Positions 17,995 through 25,643 of a DNA stretch of 64,000 nt are shown here, piece after piece; positions within the stretch are counted from its first letter, which is position 1, and the number at the start of each line of letters is the position of its first letter. The notes under the pieces were generated by a model. That model worked only from the letters and a program-made list of their open reading frames with translations, made no database searches and was not told the origin of the DNA. Source of the stretch: Xylanibacter ruminicola (lineage in GTDB: Bacteria > Bacteroidota > Bacteroidia > Bacteroidales > Bacteroidaceae). Position numbers and translations under genes: made by a program. The DNA is taken from positions 124,001 to 188,000 of the forward strand of contig SUYC01000006.1 in NCBI GenBank assembly GCA_015060625.1, given 5' to 3'.

Positions 17995-18660
17995 ATGGCA
18001 AAAAAGAATCTATCAAAGCAGAAAAAGATGGATACCCGCGTGAACTTCACGCCAATGGTAGACATGATGATGCTTCTTATCACCTTCTTCATGCTGTGTA
18101 CTACACTGGCTAAGCCGCAGGCAATGCAGCTTACCATGCCGTCGAACGACGACACCAAGCAGATGAACGAAGAGGATAAGCAGGTAACAAAGGCTTCTCA
18201 CACTATCACTCTCTATCTGGGTGCAAACGATAAGGTTTGGTATGTAGCTGGTCTGCCCAACTACGACGATCCTTCATGCGTTAAGCCAACCACTTATGGT
18301 AAGGATGGTATTGAGAAAGTTCTGAACGAGCACACTACTGAAGAGGGTGTAAACCCAGTAGCCAAAATTAAGATGGCTAAGAAAGAGCTCGATGCAAAGA
18401 AGAATGAGTACAACTCAAAGATGACCGACGAGCAGTATCAGGAGGCTCTGAAGAAGCTGAAGAAGGGTGAACTGCCCTCTGGCGAGAAAGTGCCTACCAT
18501 GACCGTCATCATCCGTCCTCTTAACTCAGCTACCTATGAAAATATGGTTGCTGCGCTCGATGAGATGCTCATTAGCAATATTGATAAGTATGTGATTGAC
18601 AATGTCGACAAGATGAGTGACGACGATAAGGCTCTCATCGAAAAGGCAGGCGTCAAGTAA
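17995..18660 (+). CDS. exbD: ExbD/TolR family biopolymer transport protein (copy 2)
   Basis: 221 aa. Same plan as copy 1: membrane helix about 20-40 with Asp23 in TPMVDMM, then a long periplasmic domain with a Lys-rich helical insert (KMAKKELDAKKNEYNSK) not seen in copy 1. Low identity to copy 1 outside the membrane helix suggests the two form a heteromeric pair rather than a recent duplication. Confidence 0.92.
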   Translation: MAKKNLSKQKKMDTRVNFTPMVDMMMLLITFFMLCTTLAKPQAMQLTMPSNDDTKQMNEEDKQVTKASHTITLYLGANDKVWYVAGLPNYDDPSCVKPTTYGKDGIEKVLNEHTTEEGVNPVAKIKMAKKELDAKKNEYNSKMTDEQYQEALKKLKKGELPSGEKVPTMTVIIRPLNSATYENMVAALDEMLISNIDKYVIDNVDKMSDDDKALIEKAGVK

Positions 18661-18682
18661 CCCCTAAAATGTAGAATAGACT

Positions 18683-19516
18683 ATGGCAAAAATAGATCTT
18701 ATTGACAACAGCTGGGTTGACCTCGTATTCGAAGGTAAAAACCAGGCATACGGAGCTTATCAATTGCGCAAGAACACAGGTACACGTAACCTGAAGGCAC
18801 TGATTACAATGTTCGTTGGTTTTGCTATCATTGCAGCCATCGTCATCGCCAAGGTGTCTTTCGATAATTACATGGCCTCTCGTAATGCCGCTATCGAAAC
18901 CGACGTAGAGCTCGCCAGTCTGGCAGAGAAGAAGGAGGCTAAGGTAGAGCGCAAGGACGAGCCCGAGATTGAGAAAATTGAGGTTGAGAAGGTAAAGAGC
19001 TCAGTAGCCTTCACCGTTCCTGAGATTAAGAAAGACTCTGAGGTTAAGGAAGACCAGGAGATGAAGTCACAGGAAGAACTTCAGGAAACCAACACTGCTA
19101 TCGGTGCATTCGATGTACAGGGTAATGATGAAGCAGCTGGTGAGGTAATGAAGGTGAAGGAGACAATCGCAGAGCCCGAGCCACCAAAGGTTGAAGAAAC
19201 CAAGGTATTCGACGTGGTAGAGGAAATGCCACAGTTCCCTGGTGGTAGCTCAGCTCTGTTTGAGTATCTGTCTAAGAATATCAAGTATCCAGTAGTAGCC
19301 GAGGAGAACGGTGTACAGGGTCGTGTTGTTGTAACCTTCGTTGTAGAGCGTGATGGTTCTATCACCGACGTAAAGGTTGTAAAGAGCGTTGACCCCTCAC
19401 TCGACAAGGAGGCACAGCGCGTTGTTAAGTCAATGCCACACTGGATTCCTGGTAAGCAGAACGGTAGCGCAGTACGTGTAAAGTACACCGTTCCTGTAAC
19501 ATTCCGTCTGCAGTAA
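18683..19516 (+). CDS. tonB: TonB family energy transducer
   Basis: 277 aa. Cytoplasmic start with the family motif YGAYQLRKNT, one membrane helix about 38-60, a periplasmic linker rich in Glu, Lys and Val (about 70-185), and a C-terminal TonB domain (about 190-277) with FPGG, YP near the start and VKYTVPVTFRLQ at the end. The linker is charged rather than Pro-rich as in E. coli. It would deliver energy to TonB-dependent receptors such as the SusC protein at 51930. Confidence 0.94.
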   Translation: MAKIDLIDNSWVDLVFEGKNQAYGAYQLRKNTGTRNLKALITMFVGFAIIAAIVIAKVSFDNYMASRNAAIETDVELASLAEKKEAKVERKDEPEIEKIEVEKVKSSVAFTVPEIKKDSEVKEDQEMKSQEELQETNTAIGAFDVQGNDEAAGEVMKVKETIAEPEPPKVEETKVFDVVEEMPQFPGGSSALFEYLSKNIKYPVVAEENGVQGRVVVTFVVERDGSITDVKVVKSVDPSLDKEAQRVVKSMPHWIPGKQNGSAVRVKYTVPVTFRLQ

Positions 19517-19536
19517 AGCTCAACAAAAATTTTGAA

Positions 19537-20496
19537 ATGAACGCATTCAACAAAATATATCATTTAGTTGGATTAACACTGATATTAGGCTTGTTCCCTG
19601 GATGTGGGAACAAGCCTAATCCTGAAAAGGAAAAAGCATATCAGAAGGCAGCCAGCATACTGACGGCCGACGAAAGTTTCTTCCCCATTATTGATGAGGA
19701 ACTGTACTATTTTACCAATCAGACACTCGACTCAATCACGCCCGTTTACATCAACGAGCAGGATGCAGTCAAGAAGCTGATGAAACAGGAAACATGGCTG
19801 GCTTTCACCACACGCGACTTCACAAAAAAGGAGCGACAGGATCTGATCAGTCGGAAATTCCTGCCAAGAGCCATCCCCATAGCTTACGACGGACTGGCCA
19901 TTATCGTAAACAACTCGAACCCCGACTCGTGCATTACCATCAAAGACTTTGCACGCATCCTGAAGGGCGAGATTACCAAGTGGGATGAGATATACCCACA
20001 AAACAAAATGGGAGTTATCGATGTGGTATTTGATAATCCACTCTCAAGCACCGTTCGCTGGTGCGTTGACTCCATTCTTGGTGGCAAACAGTTCAAAGCT
20101 CCCAATATTGGAGCTGCCAAAACAAGTGCTGCAGTTATCGACTACGTAGAGAACCATCCCAACTCATTGGGCATCATTGGTTCGAACTGGCTGAACGACA
20201 AGCGCGATACCACCAACATTACCTTTAAGAAGAATATAACAGTGATGGGCGTTTCAAAGCTCGACTCAGCAACGAAGTATAACAGCTGGAAGCCCTATCA
20301 ATACTATTTATATAATGGTAACTATCCCCTGCGCCGTACAATCTATGCCCTACTGAACGATACCCGCAACGGAGTACCAAGCAGCTTTACCCACTTTATA
20401 CAGCTGCCCAAGGGCCAAAAGATAATTCTGCGCTATGGTTTATTGCCACGAACAGCCAATATGAACGTAAGGGATGTCATCGTCAACAAAGAATGA
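19537..20496 (+). CDS. PstS-like substrate-binding lipoprotein
   Basis: 319 aa with a lipobox (LILGLFPGC). The mature protein shows the type II periplasmic binding pattern of PstS-like proteins: DESFFPIIDEELYYF at the start, FTTRDFTKKE, YDGLAIIVNNSNPDSCITIKDFARILKGEITKW, and SLGIIGSNWLND. Proteins of this kind regularly follow exbB-exbD-tonB in Bacteroidota; the ligand (phosphate or another oxyanion) is not established. Located 20 bp after tonB and so in the same operon. Confidence 0.82.
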   Translation: MNAFNKIYHLVGLTLILGLFPGCGNKPNPEKEKAYQKAASILTADESFFPIIDEELYYFTNQTLDSITPVYINEQDAVKKLMKQETWLAFTTRDFTKKERQDLISRKFLPRAIPIAYDGLAIIVNNSNPDSCITIKDFARILKGEITKWDEIYPQNKMGVIDVVFDNPLSSTVRWCVDSILGGKQFKAPNIGAAKTSAAVIDYVENHPNSLGIIGSNWLNDKRDTTNITFKKNITVMGVSKLDSATKYNSWKPYQYYLYNGNYPLRRTIYALLNDTRNGVPSSFTHFIQLPKGQKIILRYGLLPRTANMNVRDVIVNKE

Positions 20497-20574
20497 CGAT
20501 TAAACGAACCACTTTATAAAACGTCAAAGAAGAGAGAGAACAATAAATAGATGTATAACCAAAAAACAGAAATT

Positions 20575-21999
20575 ATGAAAGCAATTAAATATCTAGTAAT
20601 GGGTGCGTTGCTGACAGGTTTCAGCGCCACCGCTAATGCACAGGTAGAAGAGCTCAACGCAGCTCTCGACGGTATTAAGTCAAAGGCTCCAAACGTAGCC
20701 GAGTTAGCAAAGACAGCCTACAAGAAAAACAAGAAGGACGCAAACGCCCTGATTAAGATTGCGCAGGCCTTCTATGCTCAGAAGGATACAGCCAATGCGC
20801 GCATGTTTGCCAACTATGCTAACGAAGCCGGCAAGCCTAAGTATCAGTTTGCACCAGCCTATCTGTTGTTAGGCGACATCGAGTCGGCTTACGGAACAGA
20901 TGGTGGTAAGGCTGCAGGTTACTATAACCAGGCCATTACTTTCGACCCAAAGAATCCTGAGGGTTACAAGAAATGGGCAATGGTATATCGTAAGATCAGC
21001 CCAAGCCAGGCAGCAAAGAAGCTGCAGGAAATGAAAGCTCAGTGCCCCAACGAGGATGTTGACGCTATCACAGCTCACATCTACATGCTGGCTGGTGATG
21101 AGAAGCAGGCTTACGAGAACTATGCCAAGGCAAATATCGGCAAGCTTGACAAGCTGGGCTTGAACGAGTTTGTACGTGCCAGCTACTTCACAGGTCACTT
21201 CCAGGATGCACTCCGTGCTGCCGAGGCAGGTATCAAGCTCGAGCCACGTAACCCAACATTCAACCGTTTGGCTATGTTCTCAAACTACGAGCTGAAGAAC
21301 TACGATGCAGCTAAGGCTTACATCCACAAGTACTTCTTCGAGACCGACAGTGCCAAGATTTCTGAGTACGACCACTTCTACACAGCCCTGATTTATCAGG
21401 CTCTGGAAGACAAAGCTAATATGTACACTCACTATGACAAGGCTCTTGAGCTGGTTAACGATCAGTCAATGATCAAGCGCTGGGCTATCCTGAAGAGCGT
21501 ATCAGACTCTTACCTGAAGGACAAGGAGTTCGACAATGCCATCAAGTACTACGATCAGTACCTGGCTTGCAAGCCCAACATCGACTCTGACGATATGGAG
21601 GGAATGGCAAAGATCTACTCTAAGTATGCTGACGAGGACGAGGCTCGCAAGGCTGAGTATATCAAGAAGGCTATCGAGGCTTATCACGCAATGGCCGAGA
21701 AGTTCCCTGTACAGAGCACATACGCTGCTTACCAGTGCGCTACAATGAACAACAAACTGGATAAGACTGGCGAGAAGGGTCTTGCAAAGCCCGACTACCA
21801 GAAGGTTGTAGAACTGCTCGAGTCAAAGGCAGATCGCTCTAAGGGTGAGGATATCATGCTGAAGTACAGCTATCACTATCTGATGTCGAACGCATTCCTG
21901 TATGGCAAGAACAAGGCTCTGGCTAAGGAGTATGCCAACAAGATTCTGGCTATCGACCCAGAGTATGCTCCAGCTAAGCAGATTCGTGATCTGAAGTAA
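20575..21999 (+). CDS. Secreted tetratricopeptide-repeat protein
   Basis: 474 aa from the ATG at 20575, which opens the signal peptide KAIKYLVMGALLTGFSATANAQ. The rest is a helical TPR solenoid (NALIKIAQAFYAQKDTANARMF, PEGYKKWAMVYRKISPSQAA, IKYYDQYLACKPN and others) rich in Lys, Ala and Tyr. Probably periplasmic and partner-binding; it closes the TonB operon and its codon use is likewise that of a highly expressed gene. An upstream in-frame ATG (20551) is possible but lacks a signal peptide start. Confidence 0.85.
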   Translation: MKAIKYLVMGALLTGFSATANAQVEELNAALDGIKSKAPNVAELAKTAYKKNKKDANALIKIAQAFYAQKDTANARMFANYANEAGKPKYQFAPAYLLLGDIESAYGTDGGKAAGYYNQAITFDPKNPEGYKKWAMVYRKISPSQAAKKLQEMKAQCPNEDVDAITAHIYMLAGDEKQAYENYAKANIGKLDKLGLNEFVRASYFTGHFQDALRAAEAGIKLEPRNPTFNRLAMFSNYELKNYDAAKAYIHKYFFETDSAKISEYDHFYTALIYQALEDKANMYTHYDKALELVNDQSMIKRWAILKSVSDSYLKDKEFDNAIKYYDQYLACKPNIDSDDMEGMAKIYSKYADEDEARKAEYIKKAIEAYHAMAEKFPVQSTYAAYQCATMNNKLDKTGEKGLAKPDYQKVVELLESKADRSKGEDIMLKYSYHYLMSNAFLYGKNKALAKEYANKILAIDPEYAPAKQIRDLK

Positions 22000-22022
22000 T
22001 CTCAGAACGATCATACAAAGAA

Positions 22023-22055
22023 AGAGGTGTTCAGCAATGAACATCTCTTTTTTTT
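22023..22055 (+). terminator. Intrinsic terminator of the exbB-tonB-TPR operon
   Basis: Stem AGAGGTGTTCA / TGAACATCTCT with loop GCAA, followed by a run of T to 22055. Confidence 0.9.
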
Positions 22056-22062
22056 AGCAGTA

Positions 22063-22150
22063 TTTTCTAAGTTACAAAAGGATATTTTCCAAGTTAGAAA
22101 GCAACGTTTTCTAATACAGAAAACAGGTGTTTCCAATAAGGAAACACCTG
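22063..22150. repeat. Four palindromic units in exact 22-bp phase
   Basis: Units start at 22063, 22085, 22107 and 22129, each beginning TTTTCTAA, TTTTCCAA, TTTTCTAA or GTTTCCAA and ending in an A-rich inverted arm. Each unit is a small imperfect palindrome; unit 4 extends to a perfect 11-bp stem CAGGTGTTTCC/GGAAACACCTG. Arms of neighbouring units can also pair with each other (TTAGAAA with TTTCTAA across units 2 and 3). It fills the gap between two convergent genes. A second array with the same phase is at 37238-37298. Confidence 0.75.
22118..22150 (-). terminator. Terminator for the ferredoxin gene formed by palindrome unit 4
   Basis: On the minus strand the 11-bp stem at 22124-22150 with a 5-nt loop is followed by TTTTCTG. 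Confidence 0.6.
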
Positions 22151-22176
22151 CTATACTTTCGATATGTCCTATCTTA

Positions 22177-22344
22177 TTAGGGAAGGCTGATAGCCTCAGA
22201 GGGACAAACAGAAGCACAAGTACCACACTCTGTACAGAGATCGGGGTTGATTGAATACTTCTCACCCTCAGAAATTGCCTCTACTGGGCACTCACCCTGA
22301 CATGTACCGCAAGCGATGCAGTCGTCACCAATTACATATGCCAT
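22177..22344 (-). CDS. 2[4Fe-4S] ferredoxin
   Basis: A 55-aa clostridial-type ferredoxin that is easy to miss because of its size. Two cluster motifs are complete: C9-x2-C12-x2-C15-x3-C19 followed by Pro, and C37-x2-C40-x2-C43-x3-C47 followed by Pro. It carries low-potential electrons in the cytoplasm, for example for pyruvate:ferredoxin oxidoreductase. Own promoter and terminator, so monocistronic. Codon use suggests high expression. Confidence 0.95.
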   Translation of the reverse strand: MAYVIGDDCIACGTCQGECPVEAISEGEKYSINPDLCTECGTCASVCPSEAISLP

Positions 22345-22396
22345 AATTCTTAATCAATTAAATTGTTAATACTGTTAATACTCACTTTTAATGATG

Positions 22397-22404
22397 CAAA
22401 GGTA
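22397..22404 (-). promoter_or_regulatory. -7 box of the ferredoxin gene
   Basis: On the minus strand this reads TACCTTTG followed by CATC. The leader contains a 9-bp tandem repeat GTTAATACT (22365-22373, 22374-22382 on the plus strand). Confidence 0.65.
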
Positions 22405-22515
22405 CGATAATTTTTTGTTCATACCAAACTTTAGGTAGAAAATTTATATAATTTATACAATGTCGAAATAAGAAATACTATAATAAAAATACAATTTTTG
22501 CGTTATTATATATGT

Positions 22516-23223
22516 ATGAGATATAGACTATTATTCATCACAGCAGCACTATGCGTCGCAGCTACCTGTTTGGCTCAACGCCACTATGTGATACAGCACA
22601 AGCCATATATTGACTTGCGCCCAATGCACTTTGGCATATCTGTAGGTATGAACCTGCAAGATATTGAATTTGAGACCGAATCACCAACAGTTTGCGATGC
22701 CAATCGCTGGAACGCAGGATTCTCGGTAGGCGTATTAGCCGACATGCGCCTATCCAACAACCTGAACTTGCGCATAGTTCCAACCATGCACTTTGGTTCC
22801 AAACACCTCGTATTTAACAAGTTAGACACATCAGCAGCCAGCAGCACCCCAAGAAGCAAAACGCAAGACCTGAAGAATACCTATCTTTCGGTACCCATTG
22901 ACCTAAAATTTTCAGCCCAGCGATGGAATAATATCCGGCCTTACATGCTGGCAGGTATAAATGGCATGGTGAATCTAACTAACAAAAGTCAGGAGATAGT
23001 ACAGCTGAAACGAACCGACCTGATGCTGGAAGTGGGACTGGGATGCGATCTGTATTTGCCATTTTTCAAACTGGCCCCTGAGCTGAAGTTCTGTTATGGT
23101 TTGGGCGACAGAATCGACAAAGGCCACGTAGATGACATCAAGGACGAATATAAAAAAACGTATGCCAACTCTATCAAGAGCGGGCATACGAAGATGATTG
23201 TATTAACGTTCTACTTCGAATAG
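22516..23223 (+). CDS. porT: PorT-family outer-membrane protein (T9SS)
   Basis: 235 aa from the ATG at 22516; signal peptide RYRLLFITAALCVAATCLAQ. The mature protein begins with the family hallmark YIDLRPMHFGISVGMNLQD and alternates short strands of an eight-stranded barrel, including YLSVPIDLKF, RPYMLAGINGM, MLEVGLGCDLYLPFFKLAPELKF, ending in VLTFYFE with a terminal aromatic pattern typical of barrels. Length matches PorT of Porphyromonas (244 aa). PorT is needed for type IX secretion. It is unlinked to porX/porW by 18 kb and ends 2 bp from the convergent nucleotidase gene. Confidence 0.85.
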   Translation: MRYRLLFITAALCVAATCLAQRHYVIQHKPYIDLRPMHFGISVGMNLQDIEFETESPTVCDANRWNAGFSVGVLADMRLSNNLNLRIVPTMHFGSKHLVFNKLDTSAASSTPRSKTQDLKNTYLSVPIDLKFSAQRWNNIRPYMLAGINGMVNLTNKSQEIVQLKRTDLMLEVGLGCDLYLPFFKLAPELKFCYGLGDRIDKGHVDDIKDEYKKTYANSIKSGHTKMIVLTFYFE

Positions 23224-23225
23224 TG

Positions 23226-24068
23226 TTACTTCTCGAACGTGAGTACCAACTTACCAATAAACACGCCGTGTTTACCGTTCTGGTCGTCAGGAATCTGTTT
23301 GCCTGTTTTATCAGGTGCATACTCTAATGTGGGCATGTAAGTATGGGTATGCCCGCCCAGCACCAAGTCGAGCCCCTGAACTTCGCTCATAAACTGCTGG
23401 TCAGGATACTCAGACACTGCCCAACCTAAGTGTGACAGACAAATCACGACATCGCACTTCTCTCGATGGCGCAGGATATCGATATATTTCTTCGAGGTCT
23501 CGATAGGATCCAAGAAACCTACGCCCTCACAATTCTTGTTTGCCACGAGTCCTTTTAAAGGTGCTCCCAACGCATAAACGCCAATCTTCAAGCCATTACG
23601 CTTCAGGGTGATATAATCCTTCACCAAGCCCTCGCAAGGGGTACCAGTAAAGTCGTAGTTTGAACAAACAACAGGAAATTGGGCCATACGAAACAGTTTG
23701 GCCATATTCTCCAGGCCAAAATCAAATTCATGGTTTCCGATGGTAACTGCATCATAACCCATCTGATTCATTAAACCAATCTCCACTTCACCTCTGAAGA
23801 GTGTATAGAAACCTGAGCCCTGCGAAAAATCGCCCGAGTCGAAGAGCAACAAGTCAGGCTGCTGCTGTCGCTGCTCCTTTAACATATTAATACGACGAAC
23901 AAAACCTCCGCGACCCGCCAGGTCCTTATTCTCAAGGTTCTCGTTAAGAGGCATGATACACGAATGGGTATCGTTAGTGTGCAGCACCACAAGTTGCTTC
24001 TTGGTCTTAGCGCTAACAGAAACAACGGTCAGGAGCGCAACGATGATCATCAAGTGTAATTTACGCAT
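23226..24068 (-). CDS. Secreted metallophosphatase (N-terminal half of a 5'-nucleotidase)
   Basis: 280 aa with signal peptide RKLHLMIIVALLTVVSVSA. It holds the complete calcineurin-like metal site: HTNDTH (Asp33, His35), DSGDFSQG, GNHEFD, and GGHTHTYMP. It lacks the C-terminal substrate domain of UshA-type 5'-nucleotidases (about 550 aa), which is encoded by the gene just upstream (24072-24836), three bases away. Together they should hydrolyse nucleotides in the periplasm. Confidence 0.9.
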   Translation of the reverse strand: MRKLHLMIIVALLTVVSVSAKTKKQLVVLHTNDTHSCIMPLNENLENKDLAGRGGFVRRINMLKEQRQQQPDLLLFDSGDFSQGSGFYTLFRGEVEIGLMNQMGYDAVTIGNHEFDFGLENMAKLFRMAQFPVVCSNYDFTGTPCEGLVKDYITLKRNGLKIGVYALGAPLKGLVANKNCEGVGFLDPIETSKKYIDILRHREKCDVVICLSHLGWAVSEYPDQQFMSEVQGLDLVLGGHTHTYMPTLEYAPDKTGKQIPDDQNGKHGVFIGKLVLTFEK

Positions 24069-24071
24069 AAC

Positions 24072-24836
24072 TTACTGGATTTTAAAACGTCCTTCAACTT
24101 TCGAATCTACCATGGCACCACGGGCCTGAAAATCCTTAAAATAATTCATAATCAGGAATCGAGTGTTATTACTCTTATCCTCGGGTGCAACAACATCCCG
24201 ACCCTCTTTAAGGGCAGGCATACCATCGTTACCCTCAATCAGGTAATTGATGGTAGCTATGCGATAATCGGCCTGAGGGTCAATCTCCTTGCCATGCAGT
24301 TTACCCGACAGCAATTTGCCATCCTTAGAGGCAACAATCTCAACACCATGACTCACGCCTTCGCCCCCACGAATGGCAATCTGGGCATAGAGCTGAAGTA
24401 TCTGCTCACCCGTAAGAGTGATGAAGCAAATTTTATTCTCAAATGGAGCCACATCGAGCACATCGCCATAGGTTACCTTACCCTTTGTAAGATCGGCACG
24501 AATACCTCCCATGTTATAGATACCTAACACAGGACTCTCTCCATAATCCTTACCCGACCACACCAAAATATCAGCCAGGAGATTAGAGAGATCACTCTCA
24601 GGGCGCGCTGCATGCATGTTATGTGCCACTGTACCAACAACAGGCCCCATAATACTATCGTTGACATGCTTATAAGGCTCAAGAAACTTCACAGCAGCCT
24701 CATCCGGATTCTGATCATAGCGACTATCTACGATAACGCGAGTGCGCTCAATACCAGTTAGTTGGAATTGTTTTGGAGCACACGAAACCAATAATAATGA
24801 GGCTAAAGAAGCATAAAAAATATGTATTTTATCCAT
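24072..24836 (-). CDS. 5'-nucleotidase C-terminal domain lipoprotein
   Basis: 254 aa with a lipobox (SLLLVSC, Cys19). The body is the 5'-nucleotidase C-terminal domain: SDLSNLLADILVW, the GIYNMGGIRADL motif, GDVLDVAPFENKI, and NYLIEGNDGM. In UshA this domain follows the metallophosphatase domain in one chain; here it is a separate, first-transcribed gene. The two products presumably assemble, with the lipoprotein anchoring the complex to a membrane. Confidence 0.9.
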   Translation of the reverse strand: MDKIHIFYASLASLLLVSCAPKQFQLTGIERTRVIVDSRYDQNPDEAAVKFLEPYKHVNDSIMGPVVGTVAHNMHAARPESDLSNLLADILVWSGKDYGESPVLGIYNMGGIRADLTKGKVTYGDVLDVAPFENKICFITLTGEQILQLYAQIAIRGGEGVSHGVEIVASKDGKLLSGKLHGKEIDPQADYRIATINYLIEGNDGMPALKEGRDVVAPEDKSNNTRFLIMNYFKDFQARGAMVDSKVEGRFKIQ

Positions 24837-24856
24837 CTCAAATTATTTTAATGGTG

Positions 24857-24864
24857 CAAAAATA
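24857..24864 (-). promoter_or_regulatory. -7 box of the split nucleotidase operon
   Basis: On the minus strand this reads TATTTTTG followed by CACC, 21 bp before the ATG at 24836. Confidence 0.6.
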
Positions 24865-24905
24865 CAAAAAATATCCGAAATATTTCTTTGATTCCAAAAA
24901 AAGTT

Positions 24906-24921
24906 GTACCTTTGCACCCGC
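24906..24921 (+). promoter_or_regulatory. rplS promoter with extended 16-bp element
   Basis: GTACCTTTGCACCCGC, the same 16 bases found before tRNA-Pro and tRNA-Met. Confidence 0.7.
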
Positions 24922-24927
24922 TTTTCG

Positions 24928-25010
24928 GCGTAATCGCTGGCAGGAAGTTTCGTGAGGCCTGTTATGTTGCGTTGGAACGATACAACAATTTAATTATATA
25001 TTAAAGTACA
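24928..25010 (+). promoter_or_regulatory. rplS leader, possible autoregulatory structure
   Basis: About 80 nt between the promoter and the ATG. Short pairings are visible: CAGG...CCTG (24951-24971) and GTTG...CAAC around a CGT/ACG pair (24968-24992 region). Ribosomal protein leaders often bind the protein they precede; this is only suggested by the folding potential. Confidence 0.3.
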
Positions 25011-25370
25011 ATGGATTTAATTAAGATTGCTGAAGAAGCATTTGCAACCGGCAAGAAGTTCCCAGAGTTCAAGGCTGGTGACACAATCACTGTCGCTTAC
25101 AAAATTATCGAGGGTTCAAAGGAGCGTATCCAGCTCTATCGTGGTGTAGTAATCAAGATTGCTGGTCACGGTGACAAGAAGCGCTTCACTGTACGTAAGA
25201 TGTCAGGCACCGTTGGTGTAGAGCGTATCTTCCCAATCGAGTCTCCCAACATTGAGAGCATCGAGGTTAACAAGGTAGGTAAGGTTCGCCGCGCTAAGCT
25301 TTACTATCTGCGCAAGCTCACTGGTAAGGCTGCTCGTATTAAGGAGAAGCGCCACAACGTTGGTGAATAA
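25011..25370 (+). CDS. rplS: 50S ribosomal protein L19
   Basis: 119 aa, normal for bL19. The family core is clear: [56 protein letters not shown] and [21 protein letters not shown]. Single-gene unit with a strong promoter, an 80-nt leader and a terminator; highly biased codon use. Confidence 0.98.
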   Translation: MDLIKIAEEAFATGKKFPEFKAGDTITVAYKIIEGSKERIQLYRGVVIKIAGHGDKKRFTVRKMSGTVGVERIFPIESPNIESIEVNKVGKVRRAKLYYLRKLTGKAARIKEKRHNVGE

Positions 25371-25375
25371 AAAAG

Positions 25376-25418
25376 AAAAAGAGGCTGCACCTAAGTGTGC
25401 GAGCCTCTTTTTTTATTC
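25376..25418. terminator. Bidirectional terminator between rplS and the 50-aa gene
   Basis: GAGGCT-GCAC and GTGC-GAGCCTC pair around CTAAGT; flanked by A-run and T-run, so it works on both strands. It overlaps the stop codon of the convergent small gene. Confidence 0.85.
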
Positions 25419-25565
25419 CCCATGCAAGGCATGTTGAAAATCATCCCAACTCTGGAATCCTGCTAACAATGCCAATCGATCGAGTGTTTTCTTATCAGGT
25501 TTCTTCAGAATCTCCTTCTCAACTGCCTCCAGCAGCTTTCGAAGCGCCAAACGTTTTTTCTCCAT
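25413..25565 (-). CDS. Small basic protein of unknown function (50 aa)
   Basis: Reads MEKKRLALRKLLEAVEKEIL at the start and ends SWDDFQHALHGE. The first 30 residues are a charged amphipathic helix, followed by a helix around LDRLALLAGFQSWDDF. It has its own divergent promoter that overlaps the AICAR formyltransferase promoter, and shares a terminator with rplS, so it is laid out as a true gene. No family recognised. Confidence 0.65.
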   Translation of the reverse strand: MEKKRLALRKLLEAVEKEILKKPDKKTLDRLALLAGFQSWDDFQHALHGE

Positions 25566-25587
25566 GTTAATAACATTAAGTTTGGTG

Positions 25588-25616
25588 CAAAATTACAAAA
25601 ATATTTTGTACCTTTG
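25588..25616. promoter_or_regulatory. Overlapping divergent promoters
   Basis: Minus-strand TAATTTTG (25588-25595) drives the 50-aa gene; plus-strand TACCTTTG (25609-25616) drives the formyltransferase gene. The boxes are only 13 bp apart, so polymerases would compete for the site. Confidence 0.6.
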
Positions 25617-25643
25617 CACACAGAATAAAAAAATATCGCAAAA

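Noticed and set aside
22063..22150. The 22-bp array as a CRISPR
   Set aside because: Units are contiguous palindromes without constant repeats and unique spacers, and no cas gene is near.
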